Below are positions 34,930-47,347 of a stretch of 64,000 nucleotides of DNA, piece after piece. Numbering within the stretch: the first letter of the stretch is position 1; every line of letters begins with the position of its first letter. This DNA is from Ceratotherium simum simum. Its lineage: Eukaryota; Chordata; Mammalia; Perissodactyla; Rhinocerotidae. Made by a program: the position numbers and the translations under genes. The stretch spans positions 566,254-630,253 of the forward strand of contig NW_004454182.1 of the NCBI RefSeq assembly GCF_000283155.1, in the 5' to 3' direction. The notes beneath the pieces were generated by a model. That model did not search any database, was not told the DNA's origin, and saw only the letters and a program-made list of their open reading frames with translations.

Positions 34930-37900
34930 ATGTTAATCCAATTATATCAATATTACCTTGAATGTCAACAGTCTAAGTGCACCAGTTAGAGTCAGAGATT
35001 GTCCAAGTGGATTAAAAAAAAGACCCAACTATATGTTGTCTACAAGAAACTCACATTAAAGACACATATAGATTAAGAGTAAAGGGTGAAAGAAAGATAT
35101 ACCTTCTGAACACTAATCAAAGGAAATGAGTATATCTATATTAATTTCAGACAATAGACTTCAGAGCAAGGAAAGTTATCAGGGATAAAGAGGGACATTA
35201 CATAATGATAAAGGGGTCAATACTCCAAGAAGACATAACAATCCTTAATGTGTATGTACCTTAACAACAGAGTATCATAATACATGAGGCAAAAACTGAT
35301 AGAAGTGCAAGGAGAAATAGATGAACCCACTCTTATAGTTGGAGACTTTAATACCTCTCCATCAGAACTGAGCAGATCTAGCAGACAGGAAATCAGTAAG
35401 GTTCAAATAGTTGAACTCAACAATACCTTCAATCAACTGGGTATAATTGACATCTCTAGGCAAATTCATCCAACAACAACAGATTACACATTCTTCCCGA
35501 GCTCACCTGGAGCATTCACCTAGATAGTCCATATTCTGGGCCATGAAACACGTCTTACCAAATGTAGAAGTATAGATGTAATACAGTGTGTGCTCTCAGA
35601 TGACAATGGAATGAAACTAGAAATACATAACAGAAGGAGAGCTGGAAAATCCCCAAATATCTAGAGATTAAACTCTTCTAGATAACACATGGATCAAAGA
35701 ACTCTTAAGAGAAATTAAAAACTATTTTGAACTAGATGAAATTGAAAATATAACTTAAAATTTATGAGAGGCAGAAAAAGCAGCACTTAGAGGGAAATTT
35801 ATAGCATTTAATACATAGAGTAGTGTGGAAGGAAGATCTAAAATCAATCATTTAAGCTTCTGCCTTAAGAAACTAGAAAAAGAAGAGCAAATTAAATTTA
35901 AAGCAAGCAGAAAAAAGGAAATAAGATTTAGAGCAGAAATTAATGAAATTGAAAATAGAAAATCAATAGAGAAAATCATCAAAACTAAAAGCTACTTCTT
36001 TGACAAGATCAATAGAATCAATAAGCTTCTAGCAAGGCTAATTAAGAAGAAAAGAGAGAAGGAACATATTACTAATATCAGTAATGAAAGAGGGGACGTC
36101 ACTACAGATCCCATGGACAGTCAAAGGATAAAGGAATCCTATGAACAACTCTATGCCCATAAATGTGACAACCTAGATGAAATGGACTAATTCTTTGAAG
36201 ACACAATTTGCCAAAACTTACACAATAAGAAATAGACAATCTGAATAGGCCTGTATCTATTAAAGAAATTGAATCAATAATTCATAACCTTCTGTGATAT
36301 TGTGACTTATAAGAAATGTATATTTGGTCATTCAGGTGACCAAAATATATTTCTCGTGTATATCTGGTCTTGGTCCACAGTTCCTGGCTCAGAGCTCTCA
36401 GAACCTTTGGAATTTCCTAAGTGTTGAGAGTGATAAAGGTGCCTTTTTTTTTATGTTAATAAGATGACTTTTGGAAAGCACCCAAGGATGGGGGCTGGGT
36501 GTCAATGGAGTCAACCTTTAGAGAGTTGGAACTTTCAGTCTCACTCCCTTACCTCTGGGAAGGGGAGAGGGACTGGAGGTTGAATGATCACCAGTGGCCA
36601 ATGATTTAATCAATCATGCCTATGTAATGAAGCCTCCACAAAAACCCAAAAGGACAGGGTTTGGAGAGCTTCCAGGTTGGTGAACATGTGGAGATTGGGG
36701 TAGAATGGCATGTCTGGAGAGGGCATGGAAGCTCCATGCCCCTTCCTACATACCTTGCCCTATGCTTCTATTTCATCTGGCTGTTCATGAATTGTATACT
36801 TTTGTAATCAACTAGGAATGTCATAAGTAAAATGTTTCTCTGAGTTCTGTGAGCCATTCTAGCAAATTAATCTAACCCAAGGAGACGGCTGTGGGAACCT
36901 TTGATTTATAGCCAGTTATTCAAAAGTACAGGTAACAGCCTGCACTTGGAATTGGCATCTTTGAGTTGGAGGGGATTGTTGGAACCTCCAATTTGTAGCT
37001 GGTCAGTCAGAAGCATGGGTAACAGCCTTGACTTTCGATTGGCATCTGAAGTGGAGGGGCAGTCTTGTAGGACTGAACCCTCAACCTGTGGAATTGATGC
37101 TATCTCTGGGTAGATGGTGTCAGAATTGAATTTAATTTTTGGACATCCAGCTGGTGTCCGGAGAATTGCTTGTTGTTGGTAGTGTGAGGGAACCCCCCAA
37201 CACACACATTGGAATTGGTACCAGAACGAATTTACCTTCTAAAACCCCACCAGGCCCAGATGGGTTCACTGGTGAATTCTGCCATACATTTAAGGAAGAA
37301 ATTATACCAGTTCTCTACAATTTCTTCCAGAAGATAGAAGCAGAGGGAATACTTTATAACTCATTCTGTGAGGCCAGCAATACCCTTATATCAAAACCAG
37401 ATAAAGACATTACAAGAAAAGAAAACTACAGACCAATATCTTTCATGAACGTAGATACCGAATTCCTCATCAAAATATTAGCAAATCAAATCCAACAAAG
37501 TATAAAAAGAATCATACACCAAAAATAAGTGGGATTTATGTGAGGTGTGCAAGGCTGGTTCAACATTCAAAAATCAATTCATGTAATCCATCACATCAAC
37601 AGGCTAAAGATGAAAAAATGACGTGATCATATCAATAGATGCTGAAAAAGCATTTGACAAAATCCAACACTCCTTCATGATGAAAACTCTCAGAAACCTA
37701 GGAATAGAGAGAAACTTCCTCAACTTGATAAAGAACATCTACAAAAAAACCTGCAGCTAACATCATACTTAATGGTGAGAAACTCGATGCTTTCCTGCTA
37801 AGATCAGGAACAAGGCAAGAATGTCTGCTCTCACCACTGCTTTTCAGCATTGTACTGGAAGTTCTAACTAATGTAACTAGACACGAGAAGGAAATAAAAG

Positions 37901-39430
37901 GTATACAGATTGGCGTGGAAGAAATCAAACTGTCTTTGTTTACAGATGACATTAGTGTCTATGTAGAAAATCTGAAAGAATCAACAAAACAATTCCTGGT
38001 ACTAATAAGCAATTATAGCAAGATTTTAGGATACAAGGTTAATACACAAAAGCCAATCACTTTCCTGTATACTAGCAATGATCAAGTGGAATTTGAAATT
38101 AAAAACACATTATCATTTACATTAGCACCCCCAAAATGAAATACTGAGATATAAATCTAACAAAATATGTACAAAATCTATATGAGGAAAACTATAAAAG
38201 TCTGGTGAAAGATATCAAAAAAGAACTAAATAAATGAAGAGAGATTCCATGGTCAGGGATAGAAAGACTCAATAGCATCAAGGTGTCAGTTATTCCCAAC
38301 TTGAATTATAGATTCAACACAATCCCAATCGAAATCCCAGCAAGTTATTTTATGTATCTTGACAAACTGGTTCTAAAATTTATATCAATAGGCAAAAGAC
38401 CCAAATTAGCCAACAATGTTGAAGGAGAAGAACCAAGTCAGTGGACTGACACTACCCGACTTCAAGTCTTAGTGTAAAGCTGTAGTAATCAATAGAGTGT
38501 AGTCCTGATGAAAGATTAGACAAATAGATCAATGGAACAGAATAGAGAGCCCAGAAGTACACCCACATAAGTATAGTCAGCTGATCTTCAGCAAAGGAGC
38601 AAAGGTAATGCAACGGAGAAAAGATACTCTTTTCAACAAATTGTTCTGGAAAAACTGGACATCCACATGGAAAAAAATGAATCTAGACACAGACGTTATA
38701 CCCTTCACAAAAATTGACTCAAAATGGATCATAGACCTAAATGTAAAACACAAAAGTATAAAACTCCTAGAAGATAACATAAGAGAAACTAGGTGACCTT
38801 GGGCATGGCCGTGAATTTTTTGATTCAGCACCAAAGATCTATGAAAGAAACAATTGATAAACTGAACTTAATTAAATTAAAACTTCTGTGAAAGACAATG
38901 TTAAGAGAATGAGAAGACAAGCCACAGACTTGGAGAAAATATTTGCCACAGACCCTTTAAAAAAGAACTGTTATCCAAAATATACAAAGAACTATTAAAA
39001 TTCAACAATAAGAAAACAAACAACCTGATTTAAAAAATGGGCAAAAGACTTGAACAGATACCTCACTGAAGGAGATAGATGGCATGTAAGTGTATGGAAA
39101 GATGTCCAACATGCTAACTTATTAGGGAATTGCAAATTAAAACAACAATGAGATACTACTACAAACCTGTTAGAATGACCTATCCAACACACTGACGACA
39201 CCAAAGGCTGGTGAAGATGTGGAGCACCAGGAACTCTCATTCAGTGCTGGTGGGCATGCAAAATGGTGCACTCCTTGTTATTTACGCAAAAACCTGCACA
39301 TAGGTGTTTATAGCAGATTTAGTCATAATTGCCAAAACTTGGAAGCAACCAAGATGTCCTTCAATAGGTGAATGGATGCATAAACAGGGGTACATCCAGA
39401 CAATGAAATATTATTCAGTGCTATAAATAA
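34930..39430 (+). pseudogene. L1 ORF2 relic (endonuclease and reverse transcriptase)
   Basis: Open fragments in several frames carry, in order: the endonuclease (GDFNTS near 35344); a charged linker with KIIKTKSYFFDKINRINKL (35972-36028); the RT start GPDGFTGEF (about 37255); the catalytic-type box FTDD (37939-37950), where canonical L1 has FADD; and the thumb and C-terminal regions. Stops, frameshifts and the 941-bp insertion at 36293 abolish function. Confidence 0.85.
36293..37233 (+). mobile_element. LTR-like retroelement inserted in L1 ORF2
   Basis: This is 941 bp with no L1 similarity, beginning TGTGATATTG and containing CCTATGTAATGAAGCCTCC, the blocks AGCAAATTAATCTAACCC and TAACAGCC (twice), and near the end GGTACCAGAA, which resembles a retroviral primer-binding start. 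It interrupts the L1 between its linker and RT domain. The 6-bp repeat ACCTTC lies on both sides (36287-36292 and 37234-37239). It is probably a solitary LTR of an old endogenous retrovirus with no coding capacity. The family is not assigned. Confidence 0.65.
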
Positions 39431-40952
39431 ATGAGCTATCGAGTCATGAAAAGATATGGAGGAAACTTAAATGCATATTACTAAGTGAAAGAAGCTAATT
39501 TGAAAAGATTATATACTGTATTATTCCAACTATATGACATTCTGGAAAAAGAAAAACTATAGAGACAGGGGTTAGGAGGGAGGGAGAAAAAAATAGGCAG
39601 AACACAGAGGGCAGCAATCTATCTTGTACAATACTACAGTGGTGATTACGTGTCCTTATACATTTGTCAAAACCCGTATAATGTAGAAGCCCATGAGTGA
39701 ACCCTAGTGTAAACTGTGGACGTTGGGTGATTATGATGTGTCAGTGTAGGTTCATTGTTGTAACAAATGTACCACTCTGATGGGGGGTGTTGATAGTGGG
39801 GGAGGTTGTGCATATTAGGGGACAGGGATGAATGGCAACTCTCTGTAATTTCCACTCAGTTTTGCTGGGAACCTAAAACTGCTCTAAAAAGTAAAGCTTA
39901 TTAATTTTTTAAAAAGGTGAAAAAAAATTAGCAGGAAGTGAAAATTTTAAAAATGACTTCATTTTACCAATATGTTTAAATATCTTTCTCTTATGTTTCT
40001 TTTCCAAATGTAAACTCAAAATTTGTTTAAACATAAACCAGAAAGCTTTTTTACTTACACATGGATATTAATAGTAATCATAGAGTCCAAGGATAAACTA
40101 CAAAATCCTATTTAATTCACATTGAGGTTGAAATAATACATATTTTCAGTGAAAAGTAACAAGGTTGTAACATTACTAATTGAAAAAAAGAATGTGTATA
40201 TCTTTTTTATTTATCTGGAATGCTAGTGCCTGAGAAAATACAGGTGTCATTAGAGGAGGAAGAAAGGGGATTTTTGTAGCAGTTTTTTAATACTTGTAAG
40301 CACTCAAAGACTGTTGGCACAGTTTCTTCATCGTGCCAATTTTCACTTCAAATAATTTTTACTTTTTTTGTTAATACATTACTAGTTCCACTCAGATAAG
40401 GGGATTTAATGGGATGAAGAGAGAAAGAATTGGAGAAGAAAGAGAAGAGGAAAAAAGAAGAGATCTTTTCTAGAAGCGGAAATAGGAAATAGAAATATGC
40501 ATTTGCTGCCCTGAATGAATTGCCAGTATTTAAAAATTGGTACATTTTATATAAAAATCTGGGTAGTTCTGTTTCTCTGGGAAGTTCTGTAAATCTGGCA
40601 GCCAGGGGTGGCCTTCTCCAGCGGTACGAGAGCCCTTTAGATGGGGTATGCGCCTTCTGTTGCACTCTCATCCCCATCACTCCTTATGGGATTCCCAACC
40701 CTCAGCCGAGTGTCAGTTGTCATTTATCGTTTTATAATCTCTTGCCTAATTTAAATAACTGCCTTGGTGTCTATAGACAGTTGGGGATTTAAGCTCCTGT
40801 TCTCTGAAAGTATAAATTGAGGTTAATAGTCCTAGTAGAAAAGTTTTTCAGGGCATACAGATAAGGATTGAGGAAGACAGATGTAAAACAATGAAGAGGA
40901 AGTGTAGTGAATAATGAAAATGACTGATATTTCTCCACATTTGTTTCTCGAG

Positions 40953-41081
40953 GCAAACATGTCCCAGGTAAGGCAAGTGGGACTGCTGGCTGCCGGGTGC
41001 CAGCCATGGAACAAAGATGTGTGTGCTGCCCACGGAGACAGGTTTGCGTATTGTGCTACCCTGGCCATCTACGTTTATCAG
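40953..41081 (+). CDS. WDR17: WDR17 coding exon 3 (residues 23-65)
   Basis: The exon is 129 nt (43 codons), phase 0 at both ends. The acceptor is a pyrimidine-rich stretch ending CTCGAG|GCAAAC and the donor is CAG|GTAAAA. It encodes the conserved segment with GLLAAGCQPWNKD followed by GDRFAYCATLAIYVYQ, the first strands of the N-terminal beta-propeller. An internal ATG at 40959 (residue 25, A at -3) has a better start context than the ATG in the previous exon and could serve a shorter isoform. Residue 49 is His in a position that I recall as Ser in human WDR17, a harmless-looking change. Confidence 0.95.
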
Positions 41082-41871
41082 GTAAAATAATACCCATTCT
41101 TTGTTATTTTTAATTTTATTAGGTAAAATTAATATTTAATTAATACTTATTTTTAAATCTCTGTCACGCGGAAAGCTTAATGCTATAATTGTATTGATAT
41201 ATTTTATATTTTGTTGCTATTTGTATTCTATTGGTTTTACAAGTCAAGCTTTTAGAAAATGCTTATACCATAGATTAAATTATTAGCAAAATCTGAGTTG
41301 ATTTCACAATCCTTTATGTGCTTTTCATCAAAAAGAATTTCTTCGAGAATTAAAAGTTCTCATTTATAAATGATGGGTAAGTAGTTTTTAATTCTTTTTG
41401 ACTATATTACCATATAAATAAATGGAATTCATTTATTCCTTTGTTTCAAACTTTGCTCAGTAACAACATTTGACATGAGAAAATTGTCTTAGTTGAAAAA
41501 TGTGGGTAGTGAATTAGAGATCATTATATTAAAAATAGTTCAGATATAATATATTTTGAGATATTCTTTGGATAAAAACCTTTATAACTCCTTTTTTTCC
41601 ATGTCCTTGCTCCATCCAGACGTCTCTTATCAGTTCGCAATCTATAGAGCCAATGGCCTTCTGAATTTATCCATATAGAGGTGCCATAATCATCTTGAAT
41701 TCAAGTCCATTCTTTCTCCTTAAACTCGGAGTCAGTATTTCCGTGTCACCAGCTAACCGTGTATCTAAACCACAACGTCAGAGTTATCACTGACTCCCTC
41801 TTCTACTCACATCTTATACCCCAGGTCACCAGGAATGAGTCTAGTATTTTGTATCTTTTACTATCTTCTTT

Positions 41872-42142
41872 TTTTTTTTATTTTATTTATTTTATATTTT
41901 ATTTTATTTTTTTGTGAGGAAGATTGGCCCTGAGCTAACATCTGCCAATCTTCCTCTTTTTGCTGAGGAAGACTGGCCCTGGGGTAATATCCATGCCTGT
42001 CTTCCTCCACTTTATATGGGACGCCGCCACAGCATGGCTTGCCAAGCAGTGCGTCGGTGCGCGCCCGGGATCCGAATCGGTGAACCCTGGGCTGCCGCAG
42101 CAGAGCGCGCACACTTACCTGCTTGCGCCATCAGGCCAGCCC
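41872..42142 (-). mobile_element. ERE-type SINE, antisense, with (TTTTA)n tail
   Basis: It is an antisense short-type copy with motifs GTGAGGAAGATTGGCCCTG, TTTATATGGGACGCCGCC and head GGCCAGCCCC. The 17-bp duplication CTTTTACTATCTTCTTT lies at 41855-41871 and 42143-42159. The tail is a TTTTA/TTTA mixture instead of plain poly-T. Confidence 0.95.
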
Positions 42143-42200
42143 CTTTTACTATCTTCTTTATATCCTTCTCACCTGAACTATTATAAGTCTGTCTCTCTCT

Positions 42201-42440
42201 CTTTTTTTTTTTTTTTGGTGAGGAAAATTAGCCCTGAGCTGAGATCCGTTGCCAATCTTCCTCTTTTTGCTGAGGAAGATTGGCCCTGGGCTAACATCCA
42301 TGCCCATCTTCCTCTACTTTATATGTGGGACACTGCCACAGCATGGCTTGCCAAGCGGTGCATGGGTCCGCACCTGGGATTGGAACCTGTGAGCCCTGGG
42401 CTGCTGAAGCGGAGCCGCAAACCTAACCGCTACGCCACTG
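42201..42440 (-). mobile_element. ERE-type SINE, antisense, second of a pair
   Basis: It is a more diverged antisense copy lying only 58 bp from the preceding ERE in the same orientation (GTGAGGAAAATTAGCCCTG; CACAGCATGGCTTGCCAAG; GGGATTGGAACC as a decayed B box). No clear duplication was found. Confidence 0.9.
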
Positions 42441-42479
42441 TTCTCTTTGCCTCTATTTTGACTCCCTCTAATTTATCCT

Positions 42480-42930
42480 TCAGTGAAATCAATCGTCTGT
42501 AGTGCAAATCTAAAATTTTAAATCTTCCATTGCTCCTCATTCCTCAGTATTAACATCCAGACTTCCTAGTGTGACATTCTTTTGCAGTCTCCCTGTCTGT
42601 TTCCCTCTCACCTTGTGCTCCAGAGCTCCTGAGATAAGTGCGTTTTCCAAAACCTCTCAGACTCTTATATCTTGCCTTTGCTTACACTCATTTTTCAGTT
42701 TGCCTACACTGCCTGTCCAGAGCACATTTTCTCATCTTTCAAATCTCAGCTCAAGTGTGTAAGCTCTTTTCCATGTTCTGCTTTTTCCTCTCTTATTAGT
42801 GAAGAACCCCAGCAAATGGACTGCCTTTACATGCTTCCATTTACCAGAATGAATCTTCCTCATCTTTGAATTCTCAACTTATTGCATACTCTCTGCCACT
42901 TAGTAGAGGCTCATTAAATGTTTTTTGAAT
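42480..42930 (+). mobile_element. L2 LINE 3' fragment
   Basis: The blocks CTTGCCTTTGCTTACACTC, AAATCTCAGCTCAAGTGTG and the tail GGCTCATTAAATG followed by TTTTTTGAATGA follow the L2 3' consensus order. Confidence 0.75.
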
Positions 42931-44844
42931 GATTTTTTTTTTAATCTTGAAACACGAACTCATTTCAGTTAAGAGTGAAAAAAATTATTGTGTTATTCTG
43001 GAATAAAAATTCCCATTCATCACTAATAGTGTTGTAGTTTATTGAAAATTTAAGAAATAATAGCATTAATCTATAAACCAATTAATATTCCACCATATAG
43101 AGTAAGATTTTAGGTAGTCCATTCCTCAAGATTGTGGAAATATCCAGCAATCAAAATGCAATTTCAATATAACTCACATTTTTTTTACTTCCCATCCCCC
43201 CCATACAGAAGACAGCAGCAACCCTTCTAAGGGTCTCCTTTTTTTTCCTGTCTACCTCCTTTACACTCTGCATGTCCTCCCAAGCTTCTCACTCCCAAAT
43301 TCCTCCTAGAAAACTTCTCCCTGACTAAGTTCCTGTCTTCTTGTCTTTTATCTCCTCCTAAAGAAGAACATATCAGGCAAGGCAAACCATTCCTCTAAGG
43401 AGTAAGGAAGGTCAGAAAGTGGATGAAGGCAGACCTTAATTTTTTTCACGTTTGCATATGTCTTAAGTTTTATGATAACATTTTATGACTTGAATATTTT
43501 AAGGATTAAGCTAAAATTATTAATATAAAAAACCTATATATAAAGTTTGCATGTCATTAAAGACTGAAAATTACCGATTTAGAGGTTAATACAAATAAAC
43601 TCATATGACAGTTCGTTAGAGAGTCCTCTGTAAAACCTTGTTTCAAGGTATGCAGATAGAAAATTACGTTATTAAATGGTGACATTAACATTAATTAAAC
43701 TTTTATTAATAAATATTCCTTTAAACATTATCATCTAAATTAAAGTGCTTTGAAAATTATGCTATTTAATGTATAATATAATTATTTTCAGAGGGAATGT
43801 TTATTAAATAACAACTAATGTCAATGTACAGTGAAAGTCTGATAGTCTGTCACACTCTGTATAATGACATGTATTATCAGATTTTTGTGAACTGTTAAAT
43901 GATACTTGTAAATGCCTTAAGAACTTTTCTTTAACCATTGAATTGTAATGTACTAATATATTGTCTTAACTACTCTAAAAATAGAGTAATTCATGATCTA
44001 ACTCAACGTTAACAGTACAGTTTCATAATACTGAATTGTAAATATAATAAGAATGTATTAATAAATTAATCCCTACAAATAGTTTAGTATTTTATATTGT
44101 GCTTAAGATACTATATGGATAATTTGTAAAGTCAATGAAGATCATTGATGTGCAACATAACTTCTTCATACATTTATTGTATTTATAGACTCCTCCACTG
44201 AATTTCTGACTTATATAGCAGTTTTTTCTATTAGATGCATTAGACACATTCACAATATCTACCATAGGTAACTTAAATCACTGAATAATTTAAAACTTAC
44301 AAACCTATTCATTCCTGAATGTACAGAAAATGCATTTATATATTTAAACAGACCAACTTAAAATTATTATAGCTGCAATACTAAGCAGATTAAAACTCCA
44401 TTGGTACTGGGTTATCTTTAATAATATTTTCATCCAGAGTTGTTCAGGAATAGCTGAAGTTCAAGTAGTAAGAGATCCAGAAATTATAGAAGAGAAAGCC
44501 TTAGGAAATAATTAGATCGTTAGTCAAAATTTTATGTACAGAGATCTTCACTATGGCATTATTTGTGATAGCAAAAGTTAAAAGTTGCTTGAATTCTGAA
44601 CAGTGGCATGATGGCTTGTTTTTTCAATAATATTAACTGAATCTCTTCTCTTGGCCCAGCATTACTAGGCACTAGGAATGCAACGAGGAACAAACCAGGC
44701 AAAATCTTCTCATGGAATTCATAATCTCAGTAGGGATAGGGAGCAGGGAAATGTCATAAAATAAATAAGTAAACAAATAAGTAAATGTTTCAGGAATAAG
44801 TGTGTTCTACAAAGGATATAAAAACAGGTAGTAAGGTAGTCATT

Positions 44845-46040
44845 GACACCAAAAACAAAGGCAACAAAAACAAAAACAAGTAGGGCTACATCAAACTAAA
44901 AAGCTTTTGCATGGCAAAGTAACCATCAACATAGTGAAAAGGCAGCCTACTGAATGGGAGAAAATATTTGCAAATCATATATCTGATAAGGGGTTAATGT
45001 CCAAAATAAAGAACTCATACCGTTCCATAACAAAAAACAAACAATCTGATTAAAAAATGGGCAGAAGATCTGAATAAACATTTTTCCAAAGAAGGCATCC
45101 AGATGGCCAACAGGTACATGAAAAGGTGCTTGACATCGTAGTAATCAGGGAAATGCAAATCAAAATCACAATGAGATATCACCTCACACCTGTTAGAATG
45201 ACTATTATAAAAAAGACAAGAGATAACAAGTGTTGGTGAGGATGTGGAGAAAAGTCACCCTTGTGCACTGTTGGTGGGAATGTAAATTGGTGCAGCCACT
45301 CTGGAAAACAGTATGGAGGTTCCTCAAAAAGTTAAAAATAGAACTACCATATGATCTAGCAATTCCACTTCTGGAAATATATCTGAAGGAAACGAAAACA
45401 CTAACTCGAAAAGATACATGCACCCCCATGTTCATTGCAGCGTTATTTATGATAGCCAAGACATGGAAGCAACCTAAGCGTCCATCGATGGATAAATGGA
45501 TAAAGAAGATGTGCTATATAGACATACAATGGAATATCATTCAGCCATAAAAATGAAGGAAATCTTACTATGTACGATAATGTGGAGGGACTTCGAGGGC
45601 ATTATGCTAAGTGAAATAAGTCAGACAGAGAAAGACAAATGCTATATGATCTCACTTATATGTGGAATCTAAAACGAAACAAAACAAAAACTGAGCTCAT
45701 AGATACAGGGAATAAATTGGTTGTTGCAAGAGGTGGGGGGAGAGGAAGTGAAATGGGTGAAGGGGATCAAAAGGTAAAAACTTCCAGTTATAAAATAAAT
45801 AAGTCACAAGGGTGTAATGTGCAGCATGATGACTATCGTTAATAATACTGTATTGTGTATTTGAAAGTTGCCAAGAGAGTAGATCTGAAAAGTTCTCATC
45901 ACAAGAAAAACATATTTGTAACTGTGTGTGGTGATAGATGTTAACCAGACTTATTGTGGTGATCATTTTGCAACATATACAAATATCGAATCCTTATGTT
46001 GTACACCTGAAACTAGTGTAATGTTATATGTCAAAGGTTC
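44845..46040 (+). mobile_element. L1 LINE 3' fragment, sense
   Basis: This is a 5'-truncated L1 with ORF2 C-terminal sequence (the motif [13 protein letters not shown] at about 45272) and the 3' UTR to GTTATATGTCAAA. Several frame breaks exist, but a 106-codon open piece remains at 45230-45550. It is immediately followed by an antisense L1 tail. Confidence 0.9.
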
Positions 46041-46054
46041 CTTGTGTGTGTTTT

Positions 46055-46525
46055 TTTCTCTGTCTTTTTATTGAGGTAACATTGGTTTAAAACATTACAT
46101 AAATTTCAAGTGTACATCATTATATTTTGACTTTTGTGTAGACTACACTGTGTTCCCCACCAAAAGTCTAGTTTCCATCCATCATCATTCAAATATGCCT
46201 CTTTTACCCCTTTTGCCCTCTCCCTACCCCCACCACTCTGGTAACCACCTATCTATTCTCTGTGTCTATGTGTTTGGTTGTTGTTGTTTTTTTATCTTCC
46301 ACATTATATAGTATTTGGCTTTTTTTGTCTGACATTTCTGCTTAGCATAATACCCTCAAGGTCCATCCATGTTGTGACAAATGGCAAGATTTCATCATTT
46401 TTATGGCTGAATAATACTCCATTGTGTTTATATACCACATCTTCTGTATCCATTCATCCATTGGTGGGCATTTAGGTTGTTTCCAAGTCTTGACTATTAT
46501 GAATACTGCCATTATGTGTTGAAGG
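46055..46525 (-). mobile_element. L1 3' fragment, antisense
   Basis: TTTTTATTGAGGTAACATTGG and TCTGGTAACCACCTATC, then GGTCCATCCATGTTGTGAC and ATGGCTGAATAATACTCCAT, match the equine-type L1 3' end in reverse. Together with the preceding sense copy it forms a tail-to-tail pair. Confidence 0.88.
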
Positions 46526-47163
46526 GAAAAACCAGGTATAACAAAATGAAATATACAGTATAATCCCAAACATGTTAAGAATGATAGAAAAATTAGTTAA
46601 GCCACTAACCAATGGCACATTTACAAAGGAAATAGGAAAATTAGCCCATTCCTTTTGTTCACTCACGTATAGGAACACAACATAATGCCCCATCCAAAAA
46701 GCAATAACATCAGACGGGTCCAATGATACCATTGCTCTGCAAACTTTGGACATCTTAGTAATGTAATAATGAGCAGTTTATTTACCCTAAATTTCTTTTG
46801 ATTCAAATATAAGTGAAAAATTGCAAAAAAGATTTCCAAAAGCAAGGAGTTTTTCCCCTCATAAATAGATATAGCTTAGAAAATATAATAAATCTCTGAA
46901 TTATTATCCATATTTAAATGTACATTTATTTTTACTTGTTTTTAAAATTAATATGTTTCATTTCAATTCTCTCATTTTTGTTTTTAAATGGTTTCTTTCA
47001 GCTGATGGAATACACTTGAAAGTAGACCAAGGCTTGAAATGTGTTACTGTTATTAGGTGTACTAATTTTCATGTATGTAGCTTTTTAAAGGTAATGTGGT
47101 TATTAATGGAAAGTGTATCATCTAAAAAGGAGCACTGAAATGTTTTATATATATTTTTTTTAG

Positions 47164-47347
47164 TTGGATCACCATTATAATGAATTCAAACTTCATGCAA
47201 TTATGTCTGAACATAAAAAAACTATCACAGCTATCTCTTGGTGTCCACATAACCCTGATCTGTTTGCAAGTGGCAGTACCGATAACTTAGTGATCATTTG
47301 GAATGTTGCAGAACGAAAAGTCGTTGTTAAGCTCGACAATACAAAAG
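47164..47347 (+). CDS. WDR17: WDR17 coding exon 4 (residues 66-127), WD40 blade
   Basis: The exon is 184 nt. The acceptor follows a T-rich tract ending TTTTTAG|TTG and the donor is AAAAG|GTATAT; it ends one nucleotide into a Gly codon (phase 1). It holds a canonical WD40 repeat: SEHKKTITAISWCPHNPDLF, then ASGSTDNLVIIWNV as the closing strand with the W-N/D dipeptide. This is the clearest WD repeat in the window. The GTATAT donor is weaker than the others. A cryptic exon-like segment lies 73 nt upstream (see rejected items). Confidence 0.96.

Larger units (their letters stand above)
32430..39910 (+). mobile_element. Nearly full-length L1 LINE, sense, interrupted twice
   Basis: The order is: 5' region from about 32430; ORF1 relic near 33300-33960; ORF2 from about 34930 with endonuclease (GDFN motif near 35344), reverse transcriptase (GPDGFTGEF near 37255 and FTDD box at 37939) and C-terminal region; then 3' UTR to about 39910. 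Removing the ERE (33999-34255) and the LTR-like insert (36293-37233) leaves about 6.3 kb, a full-length size. Many stops and frameshifts make it dead. Divergence suggests an L1M-age element. Confidence 0.9.
29168..40952 (+). other. WDR17: WDR17 intron 2
   Basis: The intron lies between confirmed donor and acceptor. 29168-32430 is AT-rich and shows nothing identifiable. 32430-39910 is the nested L1 complex. 39910-40950 is AT-rich with no feature. Confidence 0.85.
41082..47163 (+). other. WDR17: WDR17 intron 3
   Basis: The intron contains two adjacent antisense EREs, an L2 fragment and opposed L1 tails. 41082-41850, 42935-44600 and 46530-47163 show no identifiable element. 44620-44830 resembles an unassigned old mammalian repeat. 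Confidence 0.85.

Noticed and set aside
41960..42502. 180-codon frame
   Set aside because: It spans the two antisense EREs; the protein is translated SINE sequence.
42571..42869. Overlapping 63- and 65-codon frames
   Set aside because: They lie in L2 3' sequence and have no coding pattern.
47002..47090. Exon-like segment (TTTCTTTCAG acceptor, AAAG|GTAATG donor) just upstream of WDR17 exon 4
   Set aside because: Inserted after exon 3 in phase 0 it gives a stop after five codons, the following intron would be only 73 nt, and it is not part of the known protein. It is probably a cryptic exon.
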